Shown here piece after piece: positions 9,254 to 16,664 of a stretch of 24,613 nt of DNA. The notes beneath the pieces are model-generated. The model did not search any database, was not told the DNA's origin, and saw nothing but the letters and a program-made list of their open reading frames with translations. Source of the DNA: Nitrososphaeria archaeon (GTDB lineage: Archaea > Thermoproteota > Nitrososphaeria > Nitrososphaerales > Nitrososphaeraceae). A program made the translations under genes and the position numbers. Location: NCBI GenBank assembly GCA_021324715.1, contig JAJPIN010000043.1:1-24613 (forward strand). The letters run 5' to 3'. Each line of letters begins with the position of its first letter. Position 1 is the first letter of the stretch.

Positions 9254-10867
9254 ATGGGATCGTCATCATCAGAAAATAATAACGTTGAAAAAAGGAGAGA
9301 CATGTTCCATTCTGAGTATCATAATCTACCTTCTTCATCTGTTAGGATTCCTATCAAGGCATGGAAAACTCTTGCAATTCTAAGTTGTGTCGCTACTATG
9401 GTAATGTACGCAGAAACGATGTTAATACCAGCCATTCCAGACCTTATTAAAAACTTTGACGTCTCGTATAGTATGTCATCCTGGATTCTTACAGCATACT
9501 TAATATCAGGTGCAGTTATGACCCCTATTGCTGGTAAATTATCAGATATCTATGGAAAGAAGAAGATACTGCTTATTATTATGGTAATTTATGTGGTCGG
9601 TGTTTCAACTGCAGGGCTTGCAACAAATCTATTTTTCATGATAATCGCAAGGGCAATACAAGGAGTGGGTTTGTCAATGTTTCCAATTGCTTTTGGAATA
9701 GTAAGAGACCAATTCCCAAGAGAGAAAATATCCATAGGTCAGGGTGTTATCACTTCTATGTTTGCATCTGGTGCAGTAATAGGTTTGTTAGTTGGGGGAA
9801 CAATAATTGAAGACTATGGATGGCAGTTCACATTCTTTACAATAATACCCGTCGCAATTACCCTTCTGGTAGTAATACGACGGTTTATTAACGTAGATAA
9901 AGAAAGCGCACTCTACCAGGATGAAGAACAGTCTAATCAGGTAATTGGAACTTATCGCTCCACAGTAACCAATAATATTAGGACTGAATCGCCTGCAAGG
10001 CGAATTGATATAAAAGGTGCAATAACGCTTGCTATAGCTGTAACTTCGTTTCTATTAGCTTTTACTTACATGGAAACTGGCTTTGCCGGTAGCAACTCTA
10101 GCGGTAACACTACTTACTTTTCAGAACAAGTTGTATTGTATATTGTAGCAGGATCAATTTCGTTTATACTATTCATAATTACCGAAAACCGTACAAAATA
10201 TCCATTGGTTGACTTTAAATTGATGTTAAACAAAGCCATTTTACCTGCAAATTTAATCATCATGATTGTTGGATTATCGATGTTCATGGTTTTTCAAACT
10301 ATACCAATTTTAGTAAGAAATCCAGAACCTCTAGGTTTTGGAGAAGATGCAATTAAAGCGGGACATGTGCAGTTACCATTTGCTGTAGTACTATTAGTTT
10401 TTGGAGCTTCTTCAGGTTTCATAATATCGAAGTTAGGATCACTAAAGGCAATAATAGGTGGTTCTATAGTTACCGCTATCAGCTTCTTTAGTTTATTGAC
10501 ATTCCATTCGAGTGAATCCTTGATATCCGCAAACCTTGCGCTCCTCTCTGTTGGATTGTCCTTAACTAGTGTTGGAGCTATGAATGTTATAATACTTACA
10601 ACACCAAAAGAGTTTATAGGTATATCCCTTGGTACAACTATGCTTATCAGAATTGTTGGAAGTTCAATAGGACCTGCTGTTGCAGGAATGTATATGCAAA
10701 CACACCAATCTGCATTATATATCCTGGGAATTGTGCAAACATTTCCATCATTGGTATCATTTGATATGATTTTCCTCACCGCTGTACTACTTTCAATCGT
10801 GTCGATAGCACTTGCATTATTATTAAGGATGAGAGTCATGAAAATGTCGGTACCAAACCTTACTTAG
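9254..10867 (+). CDS. MFS transporter, DHA2 (14-TM EmrB/QacA-like) family
   Basis: Predicted proton-driven exporter in the cytoplasmic membrane. Motif A (GKLSDIYGKKK, residues 94-104) follows the second membrane span, which is SWILTAYLISGAVMTPIAGK. Antiporter motif C appears as GAVIGLLVGGTIIEDYGW. The length of 537 aa and the number of hydrophobic stretches fit 14 spans. The first 35 residues are cytosolic and polar. A polar loop (about 215-255) separates the two halves. The ATG at 9254 has GGAGTGAT about 12 nt upstream, a long spacing for a Shine-Dalgarno. It lies 30 nt after marR and is probably its operon partner. The substrate is unknown. Confidence 0.92.
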   Translation: MGSSSSENNNVEKRRDMFHSEYHNLPSSSVRIPIKAWKTLAILSCVATMVMYAETMLIPAIPDLIKNFDVSYSMSSWILTAYLISGAVMTPIAGKLSDIYGKKKILLIIMVIYVVGVSTAGLATNLFFMIIARAIQGVGLSMFPIAFGIVRDQFPREKISIGQGVITSMFASGAVIGLLVGGTIIEDYGWQFTFFTIIPVAITLLVVIRRFINVDKESALYQDEEQSNQVIGTYRSTVTNNIRTESPARRIDIKGAITLAIAVTSFLLAFTYMETGFAGSNSSGNTTYFSEQVVLYIVAGSISFILFIITENRTKYPLVDFKLMLNKAILPANLIIMIVGLSMFMVFQTIPILVRNPEPLGFGEDAIKAGHVQLPFAVVLLVFGASSGFIISKLGSLKAIIGGSIVTAISFFSLLTFHSSESLISANLALLSVGLSLTSVGAMNVIILTTPKEFIGISLGTTMLIRIVGSSIGPAVAGMYMQTHQSALYILGIVQTFPSLVSFDMIFLTAVLLSIVSIALALLLRMRVMKMSVPNLT

Positions 10868-11213
10868 AAAATAGATCTATAAAATGCGCTACTTCGTTAT
10901 TCTGTCGCTGACAAATCCCACATTGCACATTCAACGAGAAAATTCCGATGTACCGACTTTCTATTTTTGAAATATAACCAGCTGACTTAAAAAATCGGCC
11001 AACTACAAACTTCAATAGCCGCTAGAGCTAAAATTACTGTGAAACTAGCTAAAGTAACAGCAGTTTTATTATTATTTCCCAAAAGCAAGGCCACAATTAG
11101 ATTCTAACATGTGCATTAGTGCCTGATACCCACTAACTCACGGTTATTTTAGTACAAATTGTCTACTGCTGTGACAAATAACTATATTAGTCTAAGAACT
11201 TTTCAAAAAATTC
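10868..11213. other. Intergenic region, promoter of reductase gene
   Basis: 346 bp. A TATA-like aactatattag at about 11177-11187 sits about 27-30 nt before the ATG at 11214, suggesting a leaderless message. The rest shows one tentative minus-strand small frame (10987-11094, separate entry) and nothing else recognisable. Confidence 0.45.
10987..11094 (-). CDS. Possible 35-aa single-TM peptide
   Basis: A minus-strand frame starting with GTG encodes 35 residues ending SWPIF. After a polar start (NNNKTAV) it has one continuous hydrophobic stretch of about 20 residues (VTLASFTVILALAAIEV), which would span a membrane. There is no clear Shine-Dalgarno or TATA box, so this may be chance; conservation would decide. 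Confidence 0.2.
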   Translation of the reverse strand: MALLLGNNNKTAVTLASFTVILALAAIEVCSWPIF

Positions 11214-12263
11214 ATGAAAGCAGCAGTATTTAGAGAATATAGTCAAGATCCTTTGAAAGTGGTGAAGATAGACGATGTCGACACCCCCAAAATCAAACCT
11301 AATGAAGTTATGATAAAAGTTGATGCCGCAGCGTACAACTACAATGATCTTTGGGCAATTTGGGGAGATCCAGTCAAGGTGCCACTTCCGCATATCTCAG
11401 GGAGTGATGTTGCCGGCACTGTGGTTGAGGCTGGTGACGAAGTTACAAAATTGAAAGTTGGTGATAGAGTGGTTTCTCATTCTAATATGAGCTGTAGGGT
11501 ATGCGATATGTGTACATCCGGAAGAGAATATGATTGCAATGAACGGCTCATTTGGGGTTTTCAAACTGGTCCTCTCTGGGGCGGTTTCTGTCAATATACC
11601 CATTTGCCAGAGGTAAATGTTGCCAAAATACCTGATTCCGTGTCGTTTGATGAAGCAGCAGCAGTGTCAATGGTTGGTATGACAGCTTGGCATATGCTTG
11701 TAGGAAGAGCCAAGATAAAACCCGGACAATCAGTCCTTGTAATGGGAGGAACAAGTGGTGTAGGAATGGCAGGAATTCAGATAGCGAAGCTATATGGTTG
11801 CAGCGTAATTGCGACAGCTGGTAATAAAGAAAAGATGGATAAATGTACTGAACTAGGTGCCGATCATGTTGTAAATCATAGAGAAGCAGATTGGTATAAA
11901 AAAGTAAGAGAAGTAACTAAAAAGCAAGGCGTGGATGTAGTTTTTGAACATATTGGAAAGTCAACTTTTCCACAAGAAGTTAGTCTCCTTAAGATGGGAG
12001 GAACCTTGGTAGCTACCGGAGCAACTACTGGATATGATTCAACTATCGATCTTAGATACTTGTTCTTCAAAGGGACCAATCTACTTGGTTCAACTCAGGG
12101 GAATAAAGCAGAACTAGAACAAGTAATATACTGGACTGCTATGGGCAAGATAAAACCATTGATTAGTACAGTCCTTCCTTTCTCGGAAATGGCAAAAGGA
12201 CACACCATGATGGCTAATGGAGAGCAGATAGGCAAGATTGTAACAACGCCTCAGAAGCTTTAA
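11214..12263 (+). CDS. Medium-chain dehydrogenase/reductase with structural zinc only
   Basis: NAD(P)H-dependent oxidoreductase of the MDR superfamily. The structural zinc lobe is intact: Cys94, Cys97, Cys100 and Cys108 (C-x2-C-x2-C-x7-C). The nucleotide-binding glycine loop is GGTSGVG (178-184), the form seen in quinone and enoyl reductases. At the position of the catalytic zinc cysteine of alcohol dehydrogenases the protein reads AYNYNDLW, with no Cys, and the usual GHE is SGSDVAG. It is therefore unlikely to be a classical zinc alcohol dehydrogenase and more like an enoyl- or acryloyl-CoA or quinone reductase. Followed 22 nt later by a CoA-lyase gene. Acryloyl-CoA reductase of the archaeal hydroxypropionate cycle is an MDR protein in Metallosphaera, so that role is possible here, but unproven. 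Confidence 0.88.
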   Translation: MKAAVFREYSQDPLKVVKIDDVDTPKIKPNEVMIKVDAAAYNYNDLWAIWGDPVKVPLPHISGSDVAGTVVEAGDEVTKLKVGDRVVSHSNMSCRVCDMCTSGREYDCNERLIWGFQTGPLWGGFCQYTHLPEVNVAKIPDSVSFDEAAAVSMVGMTAWHMLVGRAKIKPGQSVLVMGGTSGVGMAGIQIAKLYGCSVIATAGNKEKMDKCTELGADHVVNHREADWYKKVREVTKKQGVDVVFEHIGKSTFPQEVSLLKMGGTLVATGATTGYDSTIDLRYLFFKGTNLLGSTQGNKAELEQVIYWTAMGKIKPLISTVLPFSEMAKGHTMMANGEQIGKIVTTPQKL

Positions 12264-12285
12264 CCTTTCATTTTTTAGTTTGTAA

Positions 12286-13149
12286 ATGTTCAGGAGTTTA
12301 TTGTTTATTCCTGGAAATAATGAGAGATTTTTAAAGAAATCAATTAAACTTCAAGCAGACATACTATGCTTTGATTTAGAAGATTCTGTACCTTCTAATG
12401 AAAAAGAAGCTGCTAGAAATTTGGTTGCAAGGTATCTAGCATCTAGACAAGGAGAAAATGATTCATTCATTTATGTCAGAATCAATTCATTTGATTCTGG
12501 TTTGGTTGATGGAGACCTCGAGCGGATAGTAATGAATGGATTGGACGGTATCGTTCTACCAAAGATTGGTAATAGTGAAGAGGTAACTCAAATTATTCAC
12601 AAAATTGATGCGATTGTCTCTAAACGGAAATTAACCTCAGGAATTCGAATAATACCATCTATAGAAACTGCAAAAGGAGTAGTAAATGCTAATTCGATTG
12701 CCTCATCCCACAAAAATGTTACAGCGCTAGTTTTTGGTGTCTTCGATTATTTATATGACATGAATATTGATGTTGAATACGATGATTTTGTAAGCTACAA
12801 TTATGCCCGGTCAAAAATTCCTGTGGATGCAAGAGCTGCTGGCATTGACGCCTTGGATGGCATATGGCAAAATGTAAACGATATTGATGGTTTGATTAAA
12901 GACTCGGCAATTGCAAAAAAACTGGGTTATTCAGGTAAAACGTTGATTCACCCTTCTCACATAAATCCCGTTCATGATATTTTTAGACCTACAAAGAAGC
13001 AAATAGAATGGGCAAAGAAAGTATTAGCTGCATTACAAGATACATTTGAAAAGGGAAACGTGAGGGGTGCAAAATTATTAGAAGGTAAAATGATTGATGC
13101 GGTACATTATAAACAAGCAAAGGCCGTCATTAGCGCAGCAGAAAAATAA
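12286..13149 (+). CDS. HpcH/HpaI aldolase family, CitE-like CoA-ester lyase
   Basis: TIM-barrel lyase related to citrate lyase beta subunit, malyl-CoA and citramalyl-CoA lyases. Visible motifs: SLLFIPGNNERFL at the start, FDLEDSVP (29-36), YVRIN with Arg65, LPKIG (91-95), SIETAKGV with metal ligand Glu127, and FGVFDY with metal ligand Asp154, then GKTLIHPSHINPVH near the C-terminus. Length 287 aa is typical of stand-alone lyases; no citrate lyase alpha or gamma gene is nearby, so the citrate lyase complex is unlikely. The ATG lies 22 nt after the reductase gene; a T-run (about 12270-12275) in the gap could allow partial termination. Substrate not determined. Confidence 0.88.
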   Translation: MFRSLLFIPGNNERFLKKSIKLQADILCFDLEDSVPSNEKEAARNLVARYLASRQGENDSFIYVRINSFDSGLVDGDLERIVMNGLDGIVLPKIGNSEEVTQIIHKIDAIVSKRKLTSGIRIIPSIETAKGVVNANSIASSHKNVTALVFGVFDYLYDMNIDVEYDDFVSYNYARSKIPVDARAAGIDALDGIWQNVNDIDGLIKDSAIAKKLGYSGKTLIHPSHINPVHDIFRPTKKQIEWAKKVLAALQDTFEKGNVRGAKLLEGKMIDAVHYKQAKAVISAAEK

Positions 13150-13455
13150 GATTATTTCACAATTAAAGCGTTACTACCTATCGAATCTCCAATAAATCTA
13201 TCTGCGACTGTATTTTATACATATAGTGGATAATTTGTTTAATATCTCACAACAACCCATTCCAATCTGCATACGGACATTGAATAAAAAATGAAATTCA
13301 AAGTGAACCTCATTGTCCAAAGCACATGTAATATACTAATATTCAGAAGTAACAAGGTTAATCGACGCTTATTAATGCATATATCCTAAATCTACTAATG
13401 ACTAAAAAAAATAAAAACAGGAACAAATCTAATTTTGAAGAGAGGTTGACCAAAG
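13150..13455. other. Gene-free stretch with promoter-like sequence near 13370
   Basis: 306 bp. The segment cttattaatgcatatatcc (13369-13387) could hold one or two overlapping TATA boxes. From the first, a leaderless start would fall near the ATG at 13398, which opens a 21-codon frame ending at 13463, overlapping the start of the next gene. Nothing else is recognised. Confidence 0.35.
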
Positions 13456-13698
13456 TTGGTTAATTCTTCTGAATGTCTAATGATTGCAAAAACTTGTAAA
13501 TCAAATACCTCTACTGGGAAGGTCATTTATACGGTTGAGAGTCCCGATTCTATTATGTATTTGGGCAAAAAAGATATTTTGTTCAACCAATTGATTGCTT
13601 GTGAAAAGTTAATTGGTTATGCTAAGGATAACAGTGATCAAGAAGTAATCCGATCAGAAATTAGTGAGCTAAAATTGATACTGGACCTTGTGTCATAG
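13456..13698 (+). CDS. Small protein of unknown function (80 aa)
   Basis: Not recognised. The N-terminal part (CLMIAKTCKSNTSTGKVIYTVESPDSIMYLGK) alternates hydrophobic residues like beta strands. The C-terminal half (FNQLIACEKLIGYAKDNSDQEVIRSEISELKLIL) looks helical. No membrane segment and no complete metal motif. The TTG at 13456 has AGAGGT 9 nt upstream as a possible Shine-Dalgarno; the first ATG is at 13480. An upstream 21-codon frame (13398-13463) overlaps the start in the next frame, so coupling or a single-base frameshift that split a longer N-terminus are both possible. Confidence 0.55.
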   Translation: MVNSSECLMIAKTCKSNTSTGKVIYTVESPDSIMYLGKKDILFNQLIACEKLIGYAKDNSDQEVIRSEISELKLILDLVS

Positions 13699-13745
13699 CC
13701 TTTCATTGCATATGATGTTTAACTAATCCAAAGTCTAATTAGGAT

Positions 13746-14108
13746 TTGGTGATTATATTATTAGAATATAACCTATATACTGAGCAGCTCCAACCTAACT
13801 TAGTGTCTAGTTCACAATCACACAGAGATAGAATTTACATAATTCGTGACATAATCATGAAACTTGTCGAATATGGTCAGCTTAATCAAACTGCCTTGGT
13901 TAGTTTTTGTGGACTAAACTTAAAGAAGCATAGATCGATATTTGACAAAATGGAGCTCAACGGTTTGATAATTAAGACAGAAAAAAGTTTAGGAAAAAGA
14001 ACTGTAACTGTTTATAGTGCAACCCAAAAGGGATTAGAATTTTGCAGAGGTATAATAGAACCCTACGAAAAACTATTCCCGAGATCAATTGAGATGAATT
14101 CTAGTTAG
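13746..14108 (+). CDS. Winged-helix DNA-binding protein, ArnR1-like type
   Basis: Small archaeal transcriptional regulator candidate. Residues about 25-100 form a winged helix: SHRDRIYIIRDIIMKLVEYG (helix 1), NQTALVSFCGLNLKKHRSIFDKMELNGLI (helix-turn-helix), ending in the wing (KTEKSLGKRTVTVYSATQKGLEFCRGI). The arrangement matches the small single-domain winged-helix proteins that are numerous in thaumarchaea. Start uncertain: TTG 13746 or GTG 13749, and neither has a strong upstream signal. No effector domain, no obvious operon partner; the target is unknown. Confidence 0.78.
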   Translation: MVIILLEYNLYTEQLQPNLVSSSQSHRDRIYIIRDIIMKLVEYGQLNQTALVSFCGLNLKKHRSIFDKMELNGLIIKTEKSLGKRTVTVYSATQKGLEFCRGIIEPYEKLFPRSIEMNSS

Positions 14109-14160
14109 GTGTACTTTAATCCAAATTTAATGGATCAATAAGACTGCTCTAAATCAAGAA

Positions 14161-14568
14161 TTAATCCTCGGAGTCTTCTGTGAAACCGAACTCTGACGCT
14201 ATAGCCCTATGTATTTCCTCTTTATCGATCATATAATTGTCGTACCTTTTGTTCCAAGTACTAACCATCCGATATTGCCTAAGTCCAGCAAATATCCAGA
14301 TTGAAGAGATAGCTATTACTAATCCAAGTAATATTATCAAAGCAAGTCCAAATTCATCCTCATTTTCAAGAATGGTAAAGAATGATGGGTGAGTTAATAA
14401 AAATATTGATAATGCAATTGCAATCGGAGCCAATATCAAAGCTGAAATGGAGACACCTTTTAAGACGGTTCTAATTTTTGATATTTGTTCAATAAAACCG
14501 TCCACCAGACTCAAAATATCGGTGCTACTTGTTGTCATATCTCGCTTTTCACTTCGGGGCTTTCCCAT
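14161..14568 (-). CDS. Two-TM membrane protein of unknown function
   Basis: 135-136 aa with a polar N-terminus, a short amphipathic helix (LSLVDGFIEQISKIRTVLKG), two hydrophobic spans (about 41-61 and 76-97, counted from the in-frame TTG at 14574), and a charged C-terminal tail (NKRYDNYMIDKEEIHRAIASEFGF). The ATG at 14568 is preferred. The minus strand carries a TATA-like aatataaatac at about 14592-14602. No family recognised; both neighbours are on the other strand or distant, so context gives no function. Confidence 0.65.
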   Translation of the reverse strand: MGKPRSEKRDMTTSSTDILSLVDGFIEQISKIRTVLKGVSISALILAPIAIALSIFLLTHPSFFTILENEDEFGLALIILLGLVIAISSIWIFAGLRQYRMVSTWNKRYDNYMIDKEEIHRAIASEFGFTEDSED

Positions 14569-14574
14569 AATCAA

Positions 14575-15240
14575 CGGTACAATGAACTCTAGTATTTATA
14601 TTCTGGTTTGGCTCTTCTACGTTATGAATAGAAACTTCATCTGGAGAATTGATAAATATTATTTTCTTAAACAATTTCAATCCCAGGCACGATTAAATGT
14701 TATTCCCTTAATAGATGAAATAGTATCAATTACTACGTTCTCGTAATTCGCTTTATGATTATTAATAGAATCCAATCTTCAAACAGTCCCTCCTATGGAA
14801 TTAATAAACCTCGACTTCAATTTCACTTTTTATACTAACGATTTGGTTAATTAACTTAAGTTAACAAAGTTCAATGAGCACTTTGAACATCAAAAAATGA
14901 AATAAAACGCCTTTTAATTTTACGCGGGGAAATATCTAAATTCTTTTAGAATTCCAATGATTTACTGTTCAAAAATGAAAATATGGCAATTTGAAATTTT
15001 AGAACAACGATTATTATTTATCTTCACTCATTTAGTACAACAGTTATAAAGCAACGAAAATTATTTGTAAATCAGTTTTAACCGTGAATACCGATATTCC
15101 TTGCTACTCTCAAATAGTCTCTATAATAGGAACGATAAGAGGTATGAAATGGAATTTAGATTTTACTTATCATGTCCGGACAGCACAATTCAATATTCAA
15201 AAGTCAGGTATTAAGTAGGTCTGAATCACCTGCCCACAGA
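14575..15240. other. Long AT-rich gene-free region with overlapping palindromes
   Basis: 666 bp with no supported gene on either strand, only short frames of 20-50 codons. Two overlapping palindromes occur, GTTAATTAAC (14846-14855) and TTAACTTAAGTTAA (14851-14864). They are followed by GTTCAA/TTGAAC inverted arms (14869-14874 and 14883-14888). These could be binding sites, but they flank no obvious promoter. Confidence 0.4.
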
Positions 15241-15661
15241 ATGGAATTTTAATCACCAATACTAGGCGATCTATATGTAAAGGATGCGATGAGAGTAGCT
15301 AACAATAAATTATCAAAAGACGTATCGATCGAGTAAACTCTCCAATTAATGACCCGAAATAATAGTAAAATGATTCTGGTTGTTGATCATGATTATGTAC
15401 TTCATGGTGTTATATACAGACATAATCTATTTGAATTTCCAGAAGAATATCGAAAGTCCTTTAACCTGGAAAGTATTATGATAAAAGAATCGTATTTTGC
15501 CTACAATTCAAATTCACTTCACAACACCCTTGTAAGACTTTCGTCAAATGACCTAAGAAATGCCCGTGTTATCAAATGATGATAACAAAGTCATTGGAAT
15601 AATTACTATATCAGATTTAGTAAAACTATATGACAAAGAAGTAGGTAAGATTACTAAATGA
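15241..15661 (+). pseudogene. Decayed CBS-pair protein (two stops, one frameshift)
   Basis: A CBS-domain pair can be followed across three disruptions. ATG 15241 opens a frame with TAA at 15250 and again at 15334. Reading through gives LGDLYVKDAMRV...KDVSIE(stop)TLQLMTRNNS, then KMILVVDHDYVLHGVIYRHNLFEF (end of CBS 1) and SIMIKESYFAYNSNSLHNTLVRL (start of CBS 2). The frame ends at TGA 15577-15579. One base forward the protein continues as SNDDNKVIGIITISDLVKLYDKEVGKITK, the typical end of a CBS domain, stopping at 15659-15661. The total is 421 nt, that is 140 codons plus one base; an extra C in CCC (15563-15565) would explain the shift. CBS pairs usually bind adenine nucleotides. No intact copy is in this window. 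Confidence 0.8.
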
Positions 15662-15677
15662 TTAAATCAATCTAATC

Positions 15678-15711
15678 TCACTGCTAAAAATGATGATACC
15701 ATTAGCAGTGA
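15678..15711. terminator. 10-bp perfect hairpin after the CBS pseudogene
   Basis: TCACTGCTAA and TTAGCAGTGA form a perfect 10-bp stem around a 14-nt loop, 17 nt after the pseudogene's last stop. It could be a transcript-end structure or a protein site. No T-run follows directly, so the terminator call is weak. Confidence 0.4.
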
Positions 15712-15864
15712 TCACTTTAGGGGTAAGTCTTCTCACATTTATCAATAAAACTGCATTTCAGTATTTCTCTAGTGTGTAGAATAGACTGAAAGTGGGACTG
15801 AAATATGGGATTTTCATTATATTAAATAAAAATTAAAGATGCAGATAATCAATAGAATACGAAT

Positions 15865-16005
15865 TACTAATTGTACTAGTATGCTCACTTGTTAGTTAGA
15901 TCATCAAATAATCAAAAATTATCAAGTTATATTCTCTGTGGCCGCACTAGTAGTGCTCTAGTTGGTGAAATATTTTTATTACGTACGGAATTCTTGATTG
16001 ATACT
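15865..16005 (+). promoter_or_regulatory. Riboflavin synthase promoter with two dyads
   Basis: A TATA-like aaatatttttatt (15968-15980) lies about 28 nt before the TTG at 16006, which fits a leaderless transcript. Upstream are two inverted repeats: TACTA-N7-TAGTA (15865-15881) and GCACTA-G-TAGTGC (15944-15956). They share the ACTA/TAGT core. They are candidate operators, for instance for an RbkR-type riboflavin regulator known from archaea; that link is inference. Confidence 0.5.
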
Positions 16006-16614
16006 TTGTTTACTGGTATCGTAGAAGGTACAGGAATTGTCAAATCAATAGTCAAAATAAAGGATACAAAAAGGACAGCAGATAATACTATAAGCATTGA
16101 TCTAGGAAATCTAAGTAAAGGCTTGCAAGTAGGGGCGAGTGTAAGTGTCAATGGTACATGTCTTACAGCAACAAAGATTGTAAAATCTACAGCATTTTTT
16201 GAGGTAGTAAAAGAAACCATGAAAAGAACATCTTTAGGTATGCTAAAAGTTGGAGAGCACGTCAATTTGGAGAGAAGTCTAAAGATAAGCGACAGGATCG
16301 AAGGACATATGGTTTTGGGCCATATTGATGACGTAGGAAGAATTAAGGATATTGTAAAAATACCTACTGAAACAAAAATAATGATAGAGGTGAGTAAAGA
16401 CGTTACAAAATTTCTGGTACCGAAAGGCTCCGTTGCTTTAGACGGCATAAGTTTTACCATTGTCGATGTTTGGAAGAATAAATTTTCAATAGCTCTGGTT
16501 CCTCATACTTTGGATGTTACTACGTTCAAAACTAAACATAAAGGCGATAAAGTTAACATTGAGATTGATATTCTAAGCAAATATGTAGCAAAATTTCTAC
16601 CACATTATTTGTAA
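16006..16614 (+). CDS. ribE: Riboflavin synthase, bacterial-type (alpha chain)
   Basis: Dismutes two 6,7-dimethyl-8-ribityllumazines to riboflavin. It is built of two lumazine-binding halves. The first begins with FTGIVEGTGIV and contains SVNGTCLT and NLERSL. The second includes DRIEGHMVLGHIDDVG, GSVALDGISFTI and PHTLDVTTF, ending NIEIDILSKYV. The frame is open back to 15889, but family members begin at M-F-T-G-I-V-E, which corresponds to the TTG at 16006; a TATA-like box about 28 nt upstream agrees. This is the bacterial-type enzyme, not the lumazine-synthase-like RibC of methanogens. It heads the riboflavin cluster, 50 nt before ribB, which has its own promoter. Confidence 0.95.
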   Translation: MFTGIVEGTGIVKSIVKIKDTKRTADNTISIDLGNLSKGLQVGASVSVNGTCLTATKIVKSTAFFEVVKETMKRTSLGMLKVGEHVNLERSLKISDRIEGHMVLGHIDDVGRIKDIVKIPTETKIMIEVSKDVTKFLVPKGSVALDGISFTIVDVWKNKFSIALVPHTLDVTTFKTKHKGDKVNIEIDILSKYVAKFLPHYL

Positions 16615-16632
16615 TTACCAGGAATTCAGTAA

Positions 16633-16664
16633 ACTATATAATAGTACTTTACGCTTTAGAGCAC
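16633..16664 (+). promoter_or_regulatory. ribB promoter
   Basis: The TATA-like actatataatag (16633-16644) sits 21-32 nt before the GTG start at 16665, the spacing of a leaderless archaeal transcript. The rest of the cluster may therefore be transcribed independently of ribE. Confidence 0.5.

Noticed and set aside
8818..9303. Minus-strand frames of 161 and 116 aa opposite marR
   Set aside because: Shadow frames; marR has clear winged-helix motifs on the plus strand.
10294..10839. Minus-strand frame of 181 aa opposite the MFS transporter
   Set aside because: Shadow of the transporter's hydrophobic codons; no supporting signal.
14447..14746. Plus-strand 99-aa frame across the start of the 2-TM gene
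   Set aside because: Half of it is antisense to the 2-TM protein and the rest is low-complexity AT-rich sequence without a family pattern.
15927..16460. Minus-strand frame of 177 aa opposite riboflavin synthase
   Set aside because: Shadow of ribE; no motif, promoter or start signal, and the plus strand carries a full enzyme.
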